Counted from the first letter of the stretch, positions 18,543-30,405 are shown. The stretch: DNA of 64,000 nt from Vibrio casei (GCF_002218025.2 NZ_AP018680.1:1984001-2048000), one strand, 5' to 3'. Notes: generated by a model from the sequence alone, not told the origin. Numbers and translations: made by a program.

Positions 18543-21260
18543 TTAATCAAGAGTACGCTTGATCTCAACGATTTCGAATACTTCGATTTGGTCACCAGCG
18601 CGAACATCATTATAGTTCTTAACGCCGATACCACATTCGTAACCGTTACGTACTTCTTGAACATCATCTTTAAAGCGACGTAGAGATTCTAGCTCACCTT
18701 CGTAAATAACGATGTTGTCGCGAAGAACGCGGATTGGGTTGCTACGCTTGATAACACCTTCAGTCACCATACAACCAGCGATTGCGCCAAGTTTAGGTGA
18801 TTTGAACACGTCACGAACTTCAGCAAGACCAATGATCTCTTGCTTGAATTCAGGAGCAAGCATACCGCCCATCGCTAATTTCACTTCGTCAATCAATTGG
18901 TAAATGATTGAGTAGTAACGCAGATCTAAACTTTCATTTTCAACAGTACGGCGAGCAGATGCATCAGCACGAACGTTGAAGCCAAGCAAGATAGCGTTAG
19001 AAGCTGCTGCAAGTACGGCGTCAGTTTCAGTAATACCACCAACACCAGAACCTACGATGTTCACTTTTACTTCATCAGTAGAAAGTTTACGTAGAGAATC
19101 GGCAATCGCTTCAACAGAACCTTGAACGTCTGCTTTAAGCACAACGTTAAGTTCAGCAACTTCACCTGCTTCCATGTTAGAGAACATGTTTTCAAGTTTC
19201 GATTTTTGTTGGCGAGCAAGTTTCACATCACGGAATTTACCTTGACGATAGTTTGCTACTTCACGCGCTTTACGCTCATCACGTACCACTGTGGCTTCAT
19301 CACCAGACGCTGGAACACCTGATAGACCAAGGATCTCAACAGGGATAGATGGGCCAGCAGATTCGATGTCTTTACCATTCTCATCGCGCATTGCACGAAC
19401 GCGGCCATATTCTTGACCACAAAGAACGATATCACCTTTACGCAATGTACCCGCTTGAACCAATACAGTCGCCACAGGACCACGGCCTTTATCAAGACGT
19501 GATTCAACGACAACGCCAGATGCCATGCCATCAGTAACCGCAGTAAGCTCTAGAACTTCTGATTGAAGTAGAATTGCTTCTAGTAGACCATCAATGTTGG
19601 TACCCACTTTCGCTGAAATGTGAACGAACATGTTTTCGCCGCCCCATTCTTCAGGAATAACATCGTATTGAGCTAGCTCATTTTTAACGTTATCAGGGTT
19701 TGCGCCTTCTTTATCGATTTTGTTTACTGCAATAATCAAAGGAACGCCTGCCGCTTTTGCGTGCTGGATTGCTTCAATTGTTTGTGGCATCACGCCATCG
19801 TCAGCTGCAACAACAAGTACAACGATATCTGTCGCTTGAGCACCACGAGCACGCATTGAAGTAAATGCGGCGTGTCCTGGAGTATCCAAGAAGGTAATCA
19901 TACCGTTTTCAGTTTCAACGTGGTATGCACCGATATGCTGAGTAATACCACCCGCTTCGCCAGAAGCAACACGGCTGCGACGAATGTAATCAAGCGTCGA
20001 TGTTTTACCGTGGTCAACGTGACCCATTATAGTAACAACAGGAGCACGAGAAACCGCTTCAGTTGTGTCATCACGATCAGATAGGATAGCTTCTTCTAAT
20101 TCATTTTCTTTACGAAGAATAACTTTGTGACCCATTTCTTCGGCAACTAATGCTGCTGTTTCTTGGTCAATCACTTGGTTAATAGTCGCCATTGCGCCCA
20201 TCTTCATCATAGTTTTAATGACTTCAGTACCTTTAACTGACATTTTATTTGCCAATTCAGAGACCACAATCGTTTCACCTATAACAACATCAGATTTAGC
20301 AACGGTAGCCGACTTATCGAAACCATGTTGCATCGATGTTGGTTTAGCAAGCTTACCTTTACGGTTGTTGCGACCACCACGAGCATTGCGCCCATTACCA
20401 GCCGATCGTTCTTCTTCTTTTTTCGCTGGTTTCTTCTTCTTACGACGACTAGCTTCACTGCGACGGTCTGCCTCATCTTCAGCAGCTCGAGCATGGACAT
20501 TTGTCGTAACATGGTAATCAGAGTTTTCAGATTCTTTCTTCTTCTTCTCTTCTTCCGACCAGCGAACTTCGTTTTCTTCTGCTAATTTACGTGCTTCTTC
20601 AACCAATTTTTGAGCTTCTTGTTCTGCTTTACGTTGAGCTTCTTCTTCCTGACGACGTTTCAGTGACTCTGCTTCTTTTTTAGCGGCGTCATGTTGCGCT
20701 TTTTCTTCAGGAGAACGTTTAGCGGCAACTTTAGCTTCTTCAGCTTTAGCTTTATCCGCTATTTCACGTTTAGCTTTTTCTTCAGCCTCACGTTTTGCTT
20801 TTGCTTCTGCATCAGCTTTTGCTTTTGCTTCTGCATCAGCTTTTGCTTTTGCTTCTGCATCAGCTTTTGCTTTTTCTTCTGCTGCACGAACTGCGATTTC
20901 TTCCGCTTCACGAGCGGCTTGCTCTTCAGCTTCTCGCTTCGCTTCATCTTCAGCAGAAGAACGCTTCACATAAGTGCGTTTCTTACGAACTTCAACTTGT
21001 ACTTCTTTACTTTTACCACCGCCAGCAGCAACACTTAATGTACTTTTGGTTTTACGTTGTAAAGTCAAACGAGTTGGTTCGGAATCGCCAGATGTGCTGC
21101 CATGTTCTTTTTTAAGATGCGTAAGAAGCTGCTGCTTTTCTGCATCTGTAACATTGTCTGTACTGGTCTTTTTCATACCAGCATCAGCAAGTTGTTCTAC
21201 CAAGCGTTCAACTGGGGTCCCAATTTCGTCACTTAGTGCTTTCACTGTCAGTTCTGTCAT
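18543..21260 (-). CDS. infB: translation initiation factor IF-2
   Basis: IF-2 is the GTPase that brings initiator tRNA to the 30S subunit. 905 residues: N-terminal IF2 domain ([19 protein letters not shown]), a long Ala/Glu/Lys-rich linker (about 100-300) with three tandem copies of AKADAEAK, then the G domain with GHVDHGKT at 413-420, DTPGHAAF and NKID, and the C-terminal fMet-tRNA-binding domain. AAGGAG precedes the ATG. It follows nusA by 21 bp in the conserved rimP-nusA-infB operon; its initiator tRNA partner gene lies 2.3 kb upstream. Confidence 0.98.
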   Translation of the reverse strand: MTELTVKALSDEIGTPVERLVEQLADAGMKKTSTDNVTDAEKQQLLTHLKKEHGSTSGDSEPTRLTLQRKTKSTLSVAAGGGKSKEVQVEVRKKRTYVKRSSAEDEAKREAEEQAAREAEEIAVRAAEEKAKADAEAKAKADAEAKAKADAEAKAKREAEEKAKREIADKAKAEEAKVAAKRSPEEKAQHDAAKKEAESLKRRQEEEAQRKAEQEAQKLVEEARKLAEENEVRWSEEEKKKKESENSDYHVTTNVHARAAEDEADRRSEASRRKKKKPAKKEEERSAGNGRNARGGRNNRKGKLAKPTSMQHGFDKSATVAKSDVVIGETIVVSELANKMSVKGTEVIKTMMKMGAMATINQVIDQETAALVAEEMGHKVILRKENELEEAILSDRDDTTEAVSRAPVVTIMGHVDHGKTSTLDYIRRSRVASGEAGGITQHIGAYHVETENGMITFLDTPGHAAFTSMRARGAQATDIVVLVVAADDGVMPQTIEAIQHAKAAGVPLIIAVNKIDKEGANPDNVKNELAQYDVIPEEWGGENMFVHISAKVGTNIDGLLEAILLQSEVLELTAVTDGMASGVVVESRLDKGRGPVATVLVQAGTLRKGDIVLCGQEYGRVRAMRDENGKDIESAGPSIPVEILGLSGVPASGDEATVVRDERKAREVANYRQGKFRDVKLARQQKSKLENMFSNMEAGEVAELNVVLKADVQGSVEAIADSLRKLSTDEVKVNIVGSGVGGITETDAVLAAASNAILLGFNVRADASARRTVENESLDLRYYSIIYQLIDEVKLAMGGMLAPEFKQEIIGLAEVRDVFKSPKLGAIAGCMVTEGVIKRSNPIRVLRDNIVIYEGELESLRRFKDDVQEVRNGYECGIGVKNYNDVRAGDQIEVFEIVEIKRTLD
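20791..20878 (-). repeat. 24-bp tandem repeat inside infB
   Basis: A 24-bp unit beginning GCTTTTGCTTTTGCTTCTGC (plus strand) occurs at 20791-20814 (one base change), 20815-20838 and 20839-20862 (identical), with a partial fourth copy to 20878. It encodes AKADAEAK repeats in the IF-2 linker and is a likely site of copy-number variation between strains. Confidence 0.9.
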
Positions 21261-21281
21261 ACTGCTTTCTCCTTGCTGAAA

Positions 21282-22769
21282 TTATTCTTCGTCGCCAAAC
21301 CAGCAAATATTACGTGCGGCCATAATTAATTCGCCTGCACGTTCTTCTGTTAAGCCTTCAATGCCTTCTAGATCATCAATGCCTTGGTCAGCTAAATCTT
21401 CTAAAGTTACTACGCCTTTAGCCGCAAGTTTGAACGCTAATTCACGCTCTAAACCTTCTAAAGCCAATAGGTCTTCAGCTGGTTCTAAACCATCAAGTGA
21501 TTCTTCTTGAACAAGGGCTAATGTGGTCAGTGCATTTTTCGCACGAGCACGCAGCTCTTCAACCAACTCTTCTTCAAGTCCATCAATTTCAAGTAATTCA
21601 TTCACAGGTACATATGCGATTTCTTCTAATGTAGAGAAACCTTCTTCCACAAGCATTTCAGCAAAATCTTGTTCGATATCAAGATGCTTCATGAAGTTTT
21701 CGATAGCAGCTACCGATTCTTCCTGATGCTTATTCTTAAGGTCTGCCACTGTCATTACATTCAATTCCCAGCCAGTAAGCTGAGAAGCTAAACGAACATT
21801 TTGACCACTACGACCAATTGCTTGAGCTAAATTATCCGCTTCAACAGCAATATCCATTGAATGCGTATCTTCATCAACAATGATTGAAGCAACATCCGCA
21901 GGTGCCATCGCATTGATAACAAACTGTGCTGGATTATCATCCCAAAGCACGATATCAATACGCTCACCGCCAAGCTCACCAGAAACGGCTTGAACACGGG
22001 CACCACGCATACCAACACACGCACCAACAGGGTCAATACGACGGTCGTTGGTTTTTACTGCAATCTTAGCGCGAGAACCAGGATCGCGAGCCGCTGCTTT
22101 CAATTCAATCAGTTCCTCACCAATTTCTGGCACTTCAATACGGAAAAGTTCAATCAGCATTTCAGGCTTAGAACGCGTTAAGAATAATTGAAAACCACGC
22201 GCTTCTGGTTTAACTGCGTATAAAAGACCACGAATACGGTCACCTGGACGTAAATTTTCACGAGGAAGCTGATCTTCACGTAAAATAACAGATTCTGCGT
22301 TATTGCCAAGATCAACAATAACTGCATCACGTGTTGCTTTTTTCACTACACCTGTAACCAACTCACCTTCATTATCGATAAATTGCTCTACAATTTGTGC
22401 GCGCTCAGCTTCACGTACTTTTTGCACGATAACTTGTTTAGCCGTTTGAGTAGTAATACGGTCAAATGTAACTGACTCCATATCATCTTCAATATAGCCT
22501 CCAAGCTCGATAGTTTCATCATCGTATTGAGCAGCTTCAATTGAAATTTCTTTCGTTGGAAATTCAACTTCTTCTACAACCAACCAACGACGGAAAGTGT
22601 CGAAATCACCGGTTTTACGGTCAATCTCAACACGCACTTCAATCTCGTGTGGGCTTTTCTTTTTTGTTGCCGTAGCTAAAGCAGTTTCTAATGCTTCAAA
22701 AATACGCTCACGGGGAACCGCTTTTTCATTCGAAACAGCTTCAACAACCGCTAAAATTTCTTTATTCAT
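21282..22769 (-). CDS. nusA: transcription termination/antitermination factor NusA
   Basis: NusA binds RNA polymerase and modulates pausing, termination and antitermination. 495 residues: N-terminal polymerase-binding domain, S1 domain (about 135-200, [21 protein letters not shown]), two KH domains ([11 protein letters not shown] and [15 protein letters not shown] regions) and two C-terminal helix-hairpin repeats ([38 protein letters not shown]). AAGAGG precedes the ATG. It lies 18 bp after rimP. Confidence 0.98.
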   Translation of the reverse strand: MNKEILAVVEAVSNEKAVPRERIFEALETALATATKKKSPHEIEVRVEIDRKTGDFDTFRRWLVVEEVEFPTKEISIEAAQYDDETIELGGYIEDDMESVTFDRITTQTAKQVIVQKVREAERAQIVEQFIDNEGELVTGVVKKATRDAVIVDLGNNAESVILREDQLPRENLRPGDRIRGLLYAVKPEARGFQLFLTRSKPEMLIELFRIEVPEIGEELIELKAAARDPGSRAKIAVKTNDRRIDPVGACVGMRGARVQAVSGELGGERIDIVLWDDNPAQFVINAMAPADVASIIVDEDTHSMDIAVEADNLAQAIGRSGQNVRLASQLTGWELNVMTVADLKNKHQEESVAAIENFMKHLDIEQDFAEMLVEEGFSTLEEIAYVPVNELLEIDGLEEELVEELRARAKNALTTLALVQEESLDGLEPAEDLLALEGLERELAFKLAAKGVVTLEDLADQGIDDLEGIEGLTEERAGELIMAARNICWFGDEE

Positions 22770-22787
22770 GTTTATGCCTCTTCAGAC

Positions 22788-23243
22788 TTAAAATTTTGGT
22801 ATCAAGTTAGCTTTAGAAATATTACTTAAAGCAAATTGTTCTTCTTGGCCATCGACATCTAAAGTCACAATTTCACCATCAATAGCCGAAATAATGCCTT
22901 TCCATTTACGACGGTTATTCATCGCCATTTTTAAAACCAAATTAACATCATGTCCAATAAACTGTTGGTAATGAGCCGCTTTGAATAATGGGCGCTCCAA
23001 ACCAGGAGAAGAAACCTCTAAGTTGTAAGCCACAGTAATTGGATCTTCGACATCCATTACAGCACTCACTTGGCGACTAACTTCGGCACAGTCATCAACA
23101 TTAATGCCATTTTCATGGTCAATAAAAACACGTAAAGTTGAGTGTTCACCAGCTCGGATAAACTCCAAGCCAACCAATTCATACCCAGAAGCAGCGACTG
23201 GCGCCTCTAGAAGTTCGGTTAATTGTTTTTCTAAACCCGTCAT
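22788..23243 (-). CDS. rimP: ribosome maturation factor RimP
   Basis: RimP assists 30S subunit assembly. 151 residues with the conserved [22 protein letters not shown] and [11 protein letters not shown] motifs of the family. GGAGAATTTA precedes the ATG. First protein gene of the rimP-nusA-infB operon; two terminator-like hairpins separate it from the tRNA-fMet gene upstream, so it must have its own promoter or depend on antitermination. Confidence 0.96.
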   Translation of the reverse strand: MTGLEKQLTELLEAPVAASGYELVGLEFIRAGEHSTLRVFIDHENGINVDDCAEVSRQVSAVMDVEDPITVAYNLEVSSPGLERPLFKAAHYQQFIGHDVNLVLKMAMNNRRKWKGIISAIDGEIVTLDVDGQEEQFALSNISKANLIPKF

Positions 23244-23332
23244 TAAATTCTCCGGAAATGAAACCTCCCAAAATTCACTAATGTCACCGTAAATATATTG
23301 AGATAAAGCTTAAAGCCGATCGTCCAGAAACA

Positions 23333-23351
23333 AAAAAAGGGCATAAAGCCC
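23333..23351 (-). terminator. terminator-like hairpin upstream of rimP
   Basis: On the minus strand GGGC, loop TTTAT, GCCC and then seven T. It lies about 90 bp ahead of rimP and 200 bp after the tRNA-fMet gene, so it may attenuate readthrough into the rimP operon or end a leader transcript. Confidence 0.6.
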
Positions 23352-23425
23352 AATTCAAATACCATGCATTCTACAAATAAACCTTAAATTGCCACATTAA
23401 TAGCGAATCTAAGTATGCAGATAAT

Positions 23426-23452
23426 AAAAAACCCCGAATTTCGGGGTTTTTT
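23426..23452 (-). terminator. terminator of the tRNA-Leu/tRNA-fMet unit
   Basis: AAAAACCCCGAA pairs with TTCGGGGTTTTT (CCCCGAA/TTCGGGG stem) with a T run on the minus strand, about 108 bp downstream of tRNA-fMet. Confidence 0.8.
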
Positions 23453-23559
23453 ATTGCTGGACCCTGATATTGTTAAACTAAAGCTTAGCTTAGCTTAACT
23501 GTGTTTAAAGTCAGACTTTAAACACTAAAACTTGTAAAAGTAGATCTTATTTAAAAGAT

Positions 23560-23636
<77 letters not shown>

Positions 23637-23706
23637 TCCGATTTACTTTCTAATTCTGAGGCGTATTATACTCGCTAGATTAGACATTACAAGCTTTACA
23701 CAACAA

Positions 23707-23791
23707 TGGTGCCGAGAGGGGGACTTGAACCCCCACACCATAAGGCACTAGCACCTCATGCTAGCGTGTCTACCAATTTCACCATCTCGGC
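23707..23791 (-). tRNA. tRNA-Leu (GAG)
   Basis: An 85-nt class II tRNA on the minus strand with CCA encoded (TGG at 23707-23709). Acceptor GCCGAGA pairs with TCTCGGC; the anticodon arm CTAGC-ATGAGGT-GCTAG gives anticodon GAG; the variable arm (TGCCTTATGGTGT region) is long as expected for leucine. Same order as E. coli secG-leuU-metY. Position 32 is A and can pair with U38, unlike E. coli leuU where both are U. Confidence 0.96.
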
Positions 23792-23827
23792 AATATTATT
23801 TACTTACGTCTTAAAATAAAAAAACAA

Positions 23828-24175
23828 TTACTGAGGAATTTCATCATTACTCTTAGGAGCAGGAATTTCATCAGTTAAAACTTCATTTTTTAAATCAGTC
23901 TTTTGCTCAACATTTACATTTGGAATTGCAAATTTTGATTCATGCTTAGCAGTTGAAAGATTACCTAACACTAAACTAATAATAAAAAATATAGTTGCAA
24001 AAATTGCAGTCGATCGAGTTAAAAAATTACCTGATCCACCAGAGCCAAATACAGTATTTGATGCTCCAGCCCCGAAAGAGGCTCCCATATCTGCGCCTTT
24101 ACCTTGCTGAATTAATACTAGGCCAATTACACCAAGCGCAGCCAGAAGATAAATCACAAGTAGAACTGTTAACAT
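23828..24175 (-). CDS. secG: preprotein translocase subunit SecG
   Basis: SecG is the small accessory subunit of the SecYEG channel. I chose the ATG at 24173-24175 (MLTVLLVIYLLAALG), preceded by AGGTGGAAAA, over an extended frame to 24235. 115 residues with two membrane segments (about 3-22 and 51-72) and the conserved loop QQGKGADMGASFGAGASNTVFG-type motif. The tail after residue 75 is polar. Directly upstream of the tRNA-Leu and tRNA-fMet genes and downstream of glmM as in E. coli. Confidence 0.96.
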   Translation of the reverse strand: MLTVLLVIYLLAALGVIGLVLIQQGKGADMGASFGAGASNTVFGSGGSGNFLTRSTAIFATIFFIISLVLGNLSTAKHESKFAIPNVNVEQKTDLKNEVLTDEIPAPKSNDEIPQ

Positions 24176-24339
24176 TTTTCCACCTATGTATGAATTTTTT
24201 GAGTTGATAGGTTGAAACAACCAACGACAACGCACCTCCCTAATGAGGCGCAGTGATACTAACTAAAGCGAAACAGACTGACAAGAGAAAGTTATCAAAA
24301 AAATGTAACTTGCAGCCTGAACGATTAAAAAAAACACAA

Positions 24340-24377
24340 AAAAGGTTAGGTCAGTATCTTATTTGTAAATACTGACC
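24340..24377 (-). terminator. probable glmM terminator
   Basis: GGTCAGTAT (24349-24357) pairs with ATACTGACC (24369-24377); on the minus strand six T follow after a five-base gap. Weaker geometry than the other terminators here. Confidence 0.55.
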
Positions 24378-24391
24378 ACTAATTTTTCTTT

Positions 24392-25729
24392 TTAGCAGCT
24401 CTCTTTAACCTTATCAGCGATGGCATTTGCCGAAGATTCAACTAACTGAGCGTCTTCGCCTTCTACCATGACTCGAATTAATGGTTCGGTACCTGACTTA
24501 CGCAGAAGAACCCGCCCCTTATTTCCAAGTAATTTTTCCACTTCAGATACAGAATCTAGAACCATTTGATTTTGTAGCGGGTCGGTATCCCCTGCAAAAC
24601 GGACATTGATCAATACCTGAGGATAAAGCGTCATGCCTGATGCTAAAGCGTTTAGTGATAATTTACTCCCAACAACCGAAGCAAGCACTTGTAGAGCAGC
24701 AACAATAGCATCACCCGTTGTTACTTTATCCAGTAAAATGACGTGGCCGGAGTTTTCAGCACCAATCTTCCAATTATTTTCAAGTAATTGCTCCATAACA
24801 TAGCGATCACCCACTTTTGAACGGACAAATGGAATACCAAGCTGCTTTAGCCCATTTTCCATTCCTAGGTTCGTCATAAGCGTACCAACAACCCCACCTT
24901 TCAACTCACCTCGGCGTAGTGCATCACGAGCAATAATATAAGCAATTTGATCACCGTCGACTTTATTCCCTAGCTCATCGACCATGATAATTCGATCGCC
25001 ATCACCATCAAAAGCTAGGCCAAGATCAGCTTTCTCTTCCAATACCTTTGCTTGTAAAGCACGTACATCAGTAGCCCCCACTTCATCATTAATATTAAGC
25101 CCATTTGGCTCACACCCCATGGTAATGATTTCAGCACCAAGTTCAGTAAAGACATTCGGGGCAATATGGTAGGTTGCACCATGTGCACAATCGACGATAA
25201 TTTTTAAATTTTTAAGGCTTAATTCATTAGGAAAGGTACTTTTGCAAAATTCAATATAACGGCCAGCGGCATCAACCATTCTTTTTGCTTTACCCAATAG
25301 TGCAGATTCAACACACTCAATATCTTTTTCAAGCTCTGCTTCAATCGCCAGCTCGATTGAATCCGGTAATTTTGTTCCTTCTGAAGAAAAAAACTTAATT
25401 CCATTATCATAATATGGGTTATGCGATGCCGAGATTACGATCCCAGCTTCCGCACGAAAGGTTTGTGTAAGGTAAGCAACAGCAGGTGTTGGCATTGGGC
25501 CAGTAAATATAGCCTTTAAGCCAGCGGCAGCTAATCCCGCTTCCAGTGCTGACTCAAGCATATAGCCGGAAATACGTGTGTCTTTTCCTATAATAACTTG
25601 CTTAGTGCCTTGCTGAGCCAGAACACGCCCAGCGGCCCAACCAAGCTTTAACATAAAATCAGGTGTTATTGGGAACTGACCAACTTTTCCACGAACCCCA
25701 TCAGTACCAAAATATTTTCTTGTTGACAT
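24392..25729 (-). CDS. glmM: phosphoglucosamine mutase
   Basis: GlmM interconverts glucosamine 6- and 1-phosphate for UDP-GlcNAc synthesis. 445 residues; the phosphoserine loop [11 protein letters not shown] holds Ser102, the Mg loop is FDGDGDR, the sugar-binding loop is GAENSGH and the phosphate-binding end is [14 protein letters not shown]. It lies 76 bp after folP on the minus strand, the conserved ftsH-folP-glmM-secG order. Confidence 0.98.
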   Translation of the reverse strand: MSTRKYFGTDGVRGKVGQFPITPDFMLKLGWAAGRVLAQQGTKQVIIGKDTRISGYMLESALEAGLAAAGLKAIFTGPMPTPAVAYLTQTFRAEAGIVISASHNPYYDNGIKFFSSEGTKLPDSIELAIEAELEKDIECVESALLGKAKRMVDAAGRYIEFCKSTFPNELSLKNLKIIVDCAHGATYHIAPNVFTELGAEIITMGCEPNGLNINDEVGATDVRALQAKVLEEKADLGLAFDGDGDRIIMVDELGNKVDGDQIAYIIARDALRRGELKGGVVGTLMTNLGMENGLKQLGIPFVRSKVGDRYVMEQLLENNWKIGAENSGHVILLDKVTTGDAIVAALQVLASVVGSKLSLNALASGMTLYPQVLINVRFAGDTDPLQNQMVLDSVSEVEKLLGNKGRVLLRKSGTEPLIRVMVEGEDAQLVESSANAIADKVKESC

Positions 25730-25805
25730 AACTTGTCCTTTTCAGCAAATAAGATAGCTTTACTCGACATCTGCAATATGAAAGCAAATCGTTAAAGCAT
25801 CAAAA

Positions 25806-26639
25806 TTAATTTATATTGGAGTTAATCATATTCAGCACACGCATAGCATCTTGAGTCTCAGCGACATCATGAACTCGAATAATTTGAGCACCTTTTTGTG
25901 CCGCAATTGTCGCACACACAACACTGCCGACTACACTCTCCGCCGGTGTTTTTTCCAGTAACTTAGAAATCATCGATTTACGAGACATTCCAGCAAGAAT
26001 AGGTAAACCATATTGATGGAATTTTTCTAAATTCGCTAGCAGATGATAATTATGCTCTAAACTTTTACCAAAGCCAAAACCTGGATCTAAAATAATGTTT
26101 TTCTTATCAATTCCAGATTTTTCACAAACGTTAATCCGTTCCTCTAGAAAATCACACACATCCTGTAATACGTCATCATAAACAGGGCTTTGTTGCATTG
26201 TCCTAGGTTGACCTTGCATGTGCATTATGCACACAGGTAGATTTGACGACACTGCAACATCAAGCGCTCCCGGTTCACGTAATGCACGTATATCATTAAT
26301 GATATCGATACCATTAATGATCCCTTCTTGCATAACAGCTGCTTTACTTGTATCAAGAGAAATCCACACATCAAAGTGCTTCTTAATTGCACGAACGAGA
26401 GGAATAACTCTTTCTACCTCATCATTAACAGAAACATCTTGAGCTCCAGGTCGGGTTGACTCCCCCCCCACATCAATAATTGTCGCTCCAGATAAAATCA
26501 TTGACTCAACTTTTCCCATTGCTTTATCTAAATGATTGAACTTGCCACCATCAGAAAATGAATCTGGTGTCATATTCAATATACCCATAATTTGGGGGGT
26601 TCGGAGGTCAAGAACTTTTCCATTTGCACTCAATAACAT
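25806..26639 (-). CDS. folP: dihydropteroate synthase
   Basis: DHPS joins p-aminobenzoate to the pterin diphosphate in folate synthesis and is the sulfonamide target. 277 residues with the pterin-binding signatures MGILNMTPDSFSDGG (about 18-32) and VGGESTRPGA (about 57-66), IILDPGFGFGKSLEHN and the C-terminal IIRVHDV. Lies between ftsH and glmM; an ftsH terminator is in the upstream gap. Confidence 0.97.
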   Translation of the reverse strand: MLLSANGKVLDLRTPQIMGILNMTPDSFSDGGKFNHLDKAMGKVESMILSGATIIDVGGESTRPGAQDVSVNDEVERVIPLVRAIKKHFDVWISLDTSKAAVMQEGIINGIDIINDIRALREPGALDVAVSSNLPVCIMHMQGQPRTMQQSPVYDDVLQDVCDFLEERINVCEKSGIDKKNIILDPGFGFGKSLEHNYHLLANLEKFHQYGLPILAGMSRKSMISKLLEKTPAESVVGSVVCATIAAQKGAQIIRVHDVAETQDAMRVLNMINSNIN

Positions 26640-26711
26640 ATTGAATCATCTCATTGATAAGGTGGTATTAATTGGGATTATTTGTCGAATAAAACTTTTT
26701 ACCCTGAATAG

Positions 26712-26737
26712 AAAAAGCCCTGACATTATCAGGGCTT
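26712..26737 (-). terminator. ftsH terminator
   Basis: AAGCCCTGA and TCAGGGCTT form the stem; five T follow on the minus strand, about 20 bp after the ftsH stop. Confidence 0.75.
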
Positions 26738-26755
26738 AATATGAATTATGGCAGA

Positions 26756-28696
26756 TTAAGATTCTTTATTTTTATCATCGCCTTCTTCTAAATCTTGGTC
26801 TTTGCTTGGAGTAGAAGAGTCAGACTTCACTTCCTCTTTGCTTTCAGATTGATCCGCTTTATCTTTTGCATCATCAATCCATCCTTGTGGTGCGCGGATG
26901 GTTTCACTGCGATTCATTAAGTCGTCAATCTGCCCAGCATCAATGGTTTCATATTTCATCAATGCATCTTTCATTGCATGCATAATATCCATATTATCTT
27001 CTAGAATTTGTTTTGCTCTTACGTAATTTCTATCAATGATAATACGAATTTCTTGATCAATTAAGCGAGCGGTATCGTCGGACATATGTTTCGCCTTTGA
27101 CATACCACGCCCCATAAAGACTTCACCTTCTTCCTCAGCGTACAAAAGTGGGCCAAGTTTGTCAGAAAAACCCCATTGAGTTACCATCTTACGAGCGATA
27201 TCAGTGGCACGTTCAATATCATTTGAAGCTCCTGTTGATACCTTATCCTCGCCATAAATGAGTTCTTCAGCCAAACGTCCACCGTATAAACTTGAGATCA
27301 TCGACTCTAGATGCTGACGATTCATACTGACGCGATCTTGCTCAGGCAAATACATAGTGACACCCAATGCACGACCACGAGGAATAATGGATACCTTGTA
27401 AACAGGATCATGTTCTGGAACTAACCGACCAACAATCGCATGGCCAGCTTCGTGATAAGCAGTTGATGCTTTAGTGTCTTCCGTCAATACCATCGAACGG
27501 CGCTCTGCACCCATCATGATTTTGTCTTTTGCTAATTCAAATTCAACCATGGATACATTACGTTTGTTACCGCGAGCGGCAAACAATGCAGCTTCATTCA
27601 CTAAGTTAGCAAGATCAGCACCTGAGAAACCAGGTGTACCACGTGCAATCAGAGATGGTTCAACATTTTCAGCTAGAGGCACCTTACGCATATGAACTTT
27701 TAGTATTTGCTCGCGACCACGTACATCAGGTAAGCCAACAACAACTTGGCGGTCAAAACGACCAGGACGAAGTAGCGCTGGATCTAATACATCCGGACGG
27801 TTAGTTGCAGCAATCACAATAATACCTTCATTGCCTTCAAAACCATCCATCTCAACCAACATTTGGTTCAGTGTTTGTTCACGTTCATCATGCCCACCGC
27901 CAACACCTGCGCCACGTTGGCGACCTACGGCATCAATTTCATCGATAAAAATGATACAAGGCGATGCTTTTTTCGCTTGTTCGAACATATCACGAACACG
28001 AGAGGCACCAACCCCCACAAACATTTCGACGAAATCAGAGCCTGAGATACTAAAGAATGGTACTTTCGCTTCACCAGCAATGGCTTTTGCTAATAAGGTT
28101 TTACCCGTACCTGGAGGACCAACAAGTAAAACACCTGTTGGAATTTTACCTCCCAACTTTTGGAATCGACTTGGATCGCGTAAGTAGTCCACTAATTCTT
28201 TAACGTCTTCCTTAGCTTCATCACAACCGGCCACATCGGCAAAGGTTGTTTTGATTTGGTCTTCACCCATCATTCGAGCTTTGCTTTTACCAAATGACAT
28301 AGCGCCTTTACCACCGCCGCCGCCTTGCATTTGACGCATGAAGAAAATCCAAACCCCGATAAGTAGAATCATAGGGAACCAAGAAATGAAAATAGTGCTC
28401 AGCAAACTTTGCTGCTCAGGCGGTGTGCCTGTCACTTTTACATTTTGATTAATCAGATCGTCGAGAAGCTTACTATCGTAAACCGGCATATAAGTTACAT
28501 TGCGAGAGTTATCAGTTCGAACAAAGGTAATTTCCCTATCTTTGAACTTTGCTTCGCGAACTTGGCCTTGACCAACGTCTTTTACAAAGGATGTATAATC
28601 AATCGCTTTTCCGTTACTGTCCCCAGGCCCAAAGCTCTGGAAAACTGACATCAAAACTACGGCGATTACTAGCCACAAAATTAAATTTTTTGCCAT
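26756..28696 (-). CDS. ftsH: ATP-dependent zinc metalloprotease FtsH
   Basis: A membrane-anchored AAA+ protease that degrades LpxC, sigma-32 and misassembled membrane proteins. I chose the ATG at 28694-28696 ([10 protein letters not shown]), the conserved start, rather than one three codons upstream. 646 residues: membrane segments at about 5-22 and 102-120, Walker A GPPGTGKT at 193-200, Walker B IDEID at 251-255, [22 protein letters not shown] and the zinc motif HEAGH at 415-419. An acidic C-terminal tail ends it. It lies 50 bp downstream of rlmE, as in E. coli. Confidence 0.98.
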   Translation of the reverse strand: MAKNLILWLVIAVVLMSVFQSFGPGDSNGKAIDYTSFVKDVGQGQVREAKFKDREITFVRTDNSRNVTYMPVYDSKLLDDLINQNVKVTGTPPEQQSLLSTIFISWFPMILLIGVWIFFMRQMQGGGGGKGAMSFGKSKARMMGEDQIKTTFADVAGCDEAKEDVKELVDYLRDPSRFQKLGGKIPTGVLLVGPPGTGKTLLAKAIAGEAKVPFFSISGSDFVEMFVGVGASRVRDMFEQAKKASPCIIFIDEIDAVGRQRGAGVGGGHDEREQTLNQMLVEMDGFEGNEGIIVIAATNRPDVLDPALLRPGRFDRQVVVGLPDVRGREQILKVHMRKVPLAENVEPSLIARGTPGFSGADLANLVNEAALFAARGNKRNVSMVEFELAKDKIMMGAERRSMVLTEDTKASTAYHEAGHAIVGRLVPEHDPVYKVSIIPRGRALGVTMYLPEQDRVSMNRQHLESMISSLYGGRLAEELIYGEDKVSTGASNDIERATDIARKMVTQWGFSDKLGPLLYAEEEGEVFMGRGMSKAKHMSDDTARLIDQEIRIIIDRNYVRAKQILEDNMDIMHAMKDALMKYETIDAGQIDDLMNRSETIRAPQGWIDDAKDKADQSESKEEVKSDSSTPSKDQDLEEGDDKNKES

Positions 28697-28748
28697 GTCA
28701 CTCAAGGTGTCAGCCTCTCGATCACTATTAATAATTAAAAGTAGATTA

Positions 28749-29378
28749 CTACAGTTTATAACCTGTAGCTACGATATAAACCTCGCGTGAACGGGCACGC
28801 GAAGAATCTGGTTTGCGAATTTTAACGGTTTTGAACATATCACGTACATCTTTAACGTACTGATCAAAACCTTCTCCTTGAAACACTTTAACTACAAAAC
28901 TACCATCTTGGGCTAGAACTTGTCGACACATATCCAATGCCAGTTCAACTAAGTACATACCTCTAGGTTGGTCTACAGCAAGGTTTCCACTCATATTTGG
29001 AGCCATATCAGACATCACAACATCTACCATATCAGGTTGAATGCGTTCTAGTAAGGCTTCTAAAACCGTTTCTTCGCGGAAATCACCTTGAAGAAAGCTA
29101 ACACCTACAATTGAATCCATAGATAAAATGTCACAAGCTATTACTTGTCCATTATCTCCAACAATTCCAGCTGCATATTGAGACCATCCACCAGGAGCTG
29201 CGCCTAAGTCAACGACAGTCATCCCAGATTTTAATAACTTGTCTTTTTCTTGTATTTCTTCAATTTTAAAAATAGCCCTAGAGCGATAACCTTTTTTTTG
29301 AGCTTCCGCTACATACTTGTCGTCAAAGTGCTCTTGTAACCAACGACCAGAGCTGGCCGAATGTTTTTTCTTACTCAT
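28749..29378 (-). CDS. rlmE: 23S rRNA (uridine(2552)-2'-O)-methyltransferase
   Basis: RlmE (FtsJ/RrmJ) 2'-O-methylates U2552 in the A loop of 23S rRNA. The ATG at 29376-29378 ([13 protein letters not shown]) has AGG eight bases ahead and gives 209 residues, the standard length. SAM-binding motif [15 protein letters not shown], catalytic SDMAPNMSG (Asp) and VVKVFQGEG (Lys) are visible. Divergent from yhbY across about 150 bp and co-directional with ftsH, the conserved yhbY/rlmE-ftsH arrangement. Confidence 0.97.
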   Translation of the reverse strand: MSKKKHSASSGRWLQEHFDDKYVAEAQKKGYRSRAIFKIEEIQEKDKLLKSGMTVVDLGAAPGGWSQYAAGIVGDNGQVIACDILSMDSIVGVSFLQGDFREETVLEALLERIQPDMVDVVMSDMAPNMSGNLAVDQPRGMYLVELALDMCRQVLAQDGSFVVKVFQGEGFDQYVKDVRDMFKTVKIRKPDSSRARSREVYIVATGYKL

Positions 29379-29529
29379 TGAATACCTAATGATTGGGTTA
29401 ACACTTCTGCTATTAACCACAAATGCAGAAATTCTAACAGAAACTATTTACGGAAATTATAGTCTTCCAGAATAGATGGCGTTAAAATAGATGTTTTCAA
29501 CCCTTATACTATAAAAAAATGGCCGCATA

Positions 29530-29826
29530 ATGAACCTAAGCACCAAACAAAAGCAGCACTTAAAAGGACTAGCCCACAGTTTAAAACCTGTCGTGCTAAT
29601 GGGCGCAAATGGATTGACTGAAGCTGTTCTTGCGGAAATTGAGCTTGCTCTTGACCACCACGAACTGATCAAGGTAAAAGTTGCCTCTGAAGACCGCGAA
29701 ACCAAGATACTGATTATAGACGCGATTGTTCGTGAAACTAAAGCAGAAAAAGTACAAACTATCGGTAAGGTACTAGTTTTATACCGTCAAAGCGAGCAAC
29801 GTAAAATCGAAATACCTCGTAAATAG
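29530..29826 (+). CDS. yhbY: ribosome assembly RNA-binding protein YhbY (CRM domain)
   Basis: A 98-residue CRM-domain protein associated with pre-50S particles. It shows the family's LKGLAHSLKPVVLMGANGLTEAV and the VKVA...E loop, ending with VQTIGKVLVLYRQS. Divergent from rlmE, convergent with greA with a shared terminator. Confidence 0.95.
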   Translation: MNLSTKQKQHLKGLAHSLKPVVLMGANGLTEAVLAEIELALDHHELIKVKVASEDRETKILIIDAIVRETKAEKVQTIGKVLVLYRQSEQRKIEIPRK

Positions 29827-29872
29827 TTAGCTTTAAAGCACTTACCAGCTACAAATTGACTTAAAAAGAAAC

Positions 29873-29900
29873 AAAAAGGCCGCTAATTGCGGCCTTTTTT
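29873..29900. terminator. bidirectional terminator between yhbY and greA
   Basis: AAAAAGGCCGC, loop TAATT, GCGGCCTTTTTT: a symmetric stem with T runs on both strands, between the convergent genes. Confidence 0.88.
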
Positions 29901-29931
29901 GATTCTACTTTAATTATAAAAACTTATATAA

Positions 29932-30405
29932 TTAAATATATTCAACCTTGGTGATTTCAAAATCTTTCTCACCACCAGGTGTCGCGATAACCACTTCATC
30001 GCCTTCAAACTTCCCAATAAGACCACGGGCAATGGGAGAGCTAACCGAAATTTTTCCCGATTTAATGTTTGCTTCATCATCACCAACGATTTGATATTTA
30101 ACTTCTTTATCTGTATCTACATCTAGAAGTGTTACCGTTGTCCCAAAAATAATTTTGCCTGTATTGTCCATTTTAGAAACATCAATAACCTGGGCAACAG
30201 ATAACTTATACTCGATATCTCTGATTTGAGCTTCGCAAATACCTTGCTCTTCGCGTGCTGCATGATACTCAGCATTTTCCTTTAAGTCACCAAGCTCACG
30301 AGCTTCCGCTATCGCTTGAGAAATTAGCGGGCGTCGCTTCAATAATACTTCTAATTCAGTTCGTAGTTCTTGCTCACCACGAATTGTCATTGGAACTTTA
30401 TCCAT
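29932..30405 (-). CDS. greA: transcription elongation factor GreA
   Basis: GreA enters the RNA polymerase secondary channel and triggers cleavage of backtracked RNA. The ATG at 30403-30405 ([14 protein letters not shown]) has GAGG ahead and matches the conserved start; 157 residues. The N-terminal coiled coil carries the acidic tip [17 protein letters not shown] and the C-terminal domain has [16 protein letters not shown]. In E. coli greA follows carB at a distance; here it is next to yhbY and the porin gene. A leader hairpin lies about 55 bp upstream. Confidence 0.97.
   Translation of the reverse strand: MDKVPMTIRGEQELRTELEVLLKRRPLISQAIAEARELGDLKENAEYHAAREEQGICEAQIRDIEYKLSVAQVIDVSKMDNTGKIIFGTTVTLLDVDTDKEVKYQIVGDDEANIKSGKISVSSPIARGLIGKFEGDEVVIATPGGEKDFEITKVEYI

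Noticed and set aside
20325..21115. Long plus-strand frames rich in Phe, Ser, Leu and Cys opposite infB
   Set aside because: They are antisense shadows of the Ala/Lys/Glu-rich IF-2 linker; no ribosome site, and the composition is a direct mirror of the repeats.
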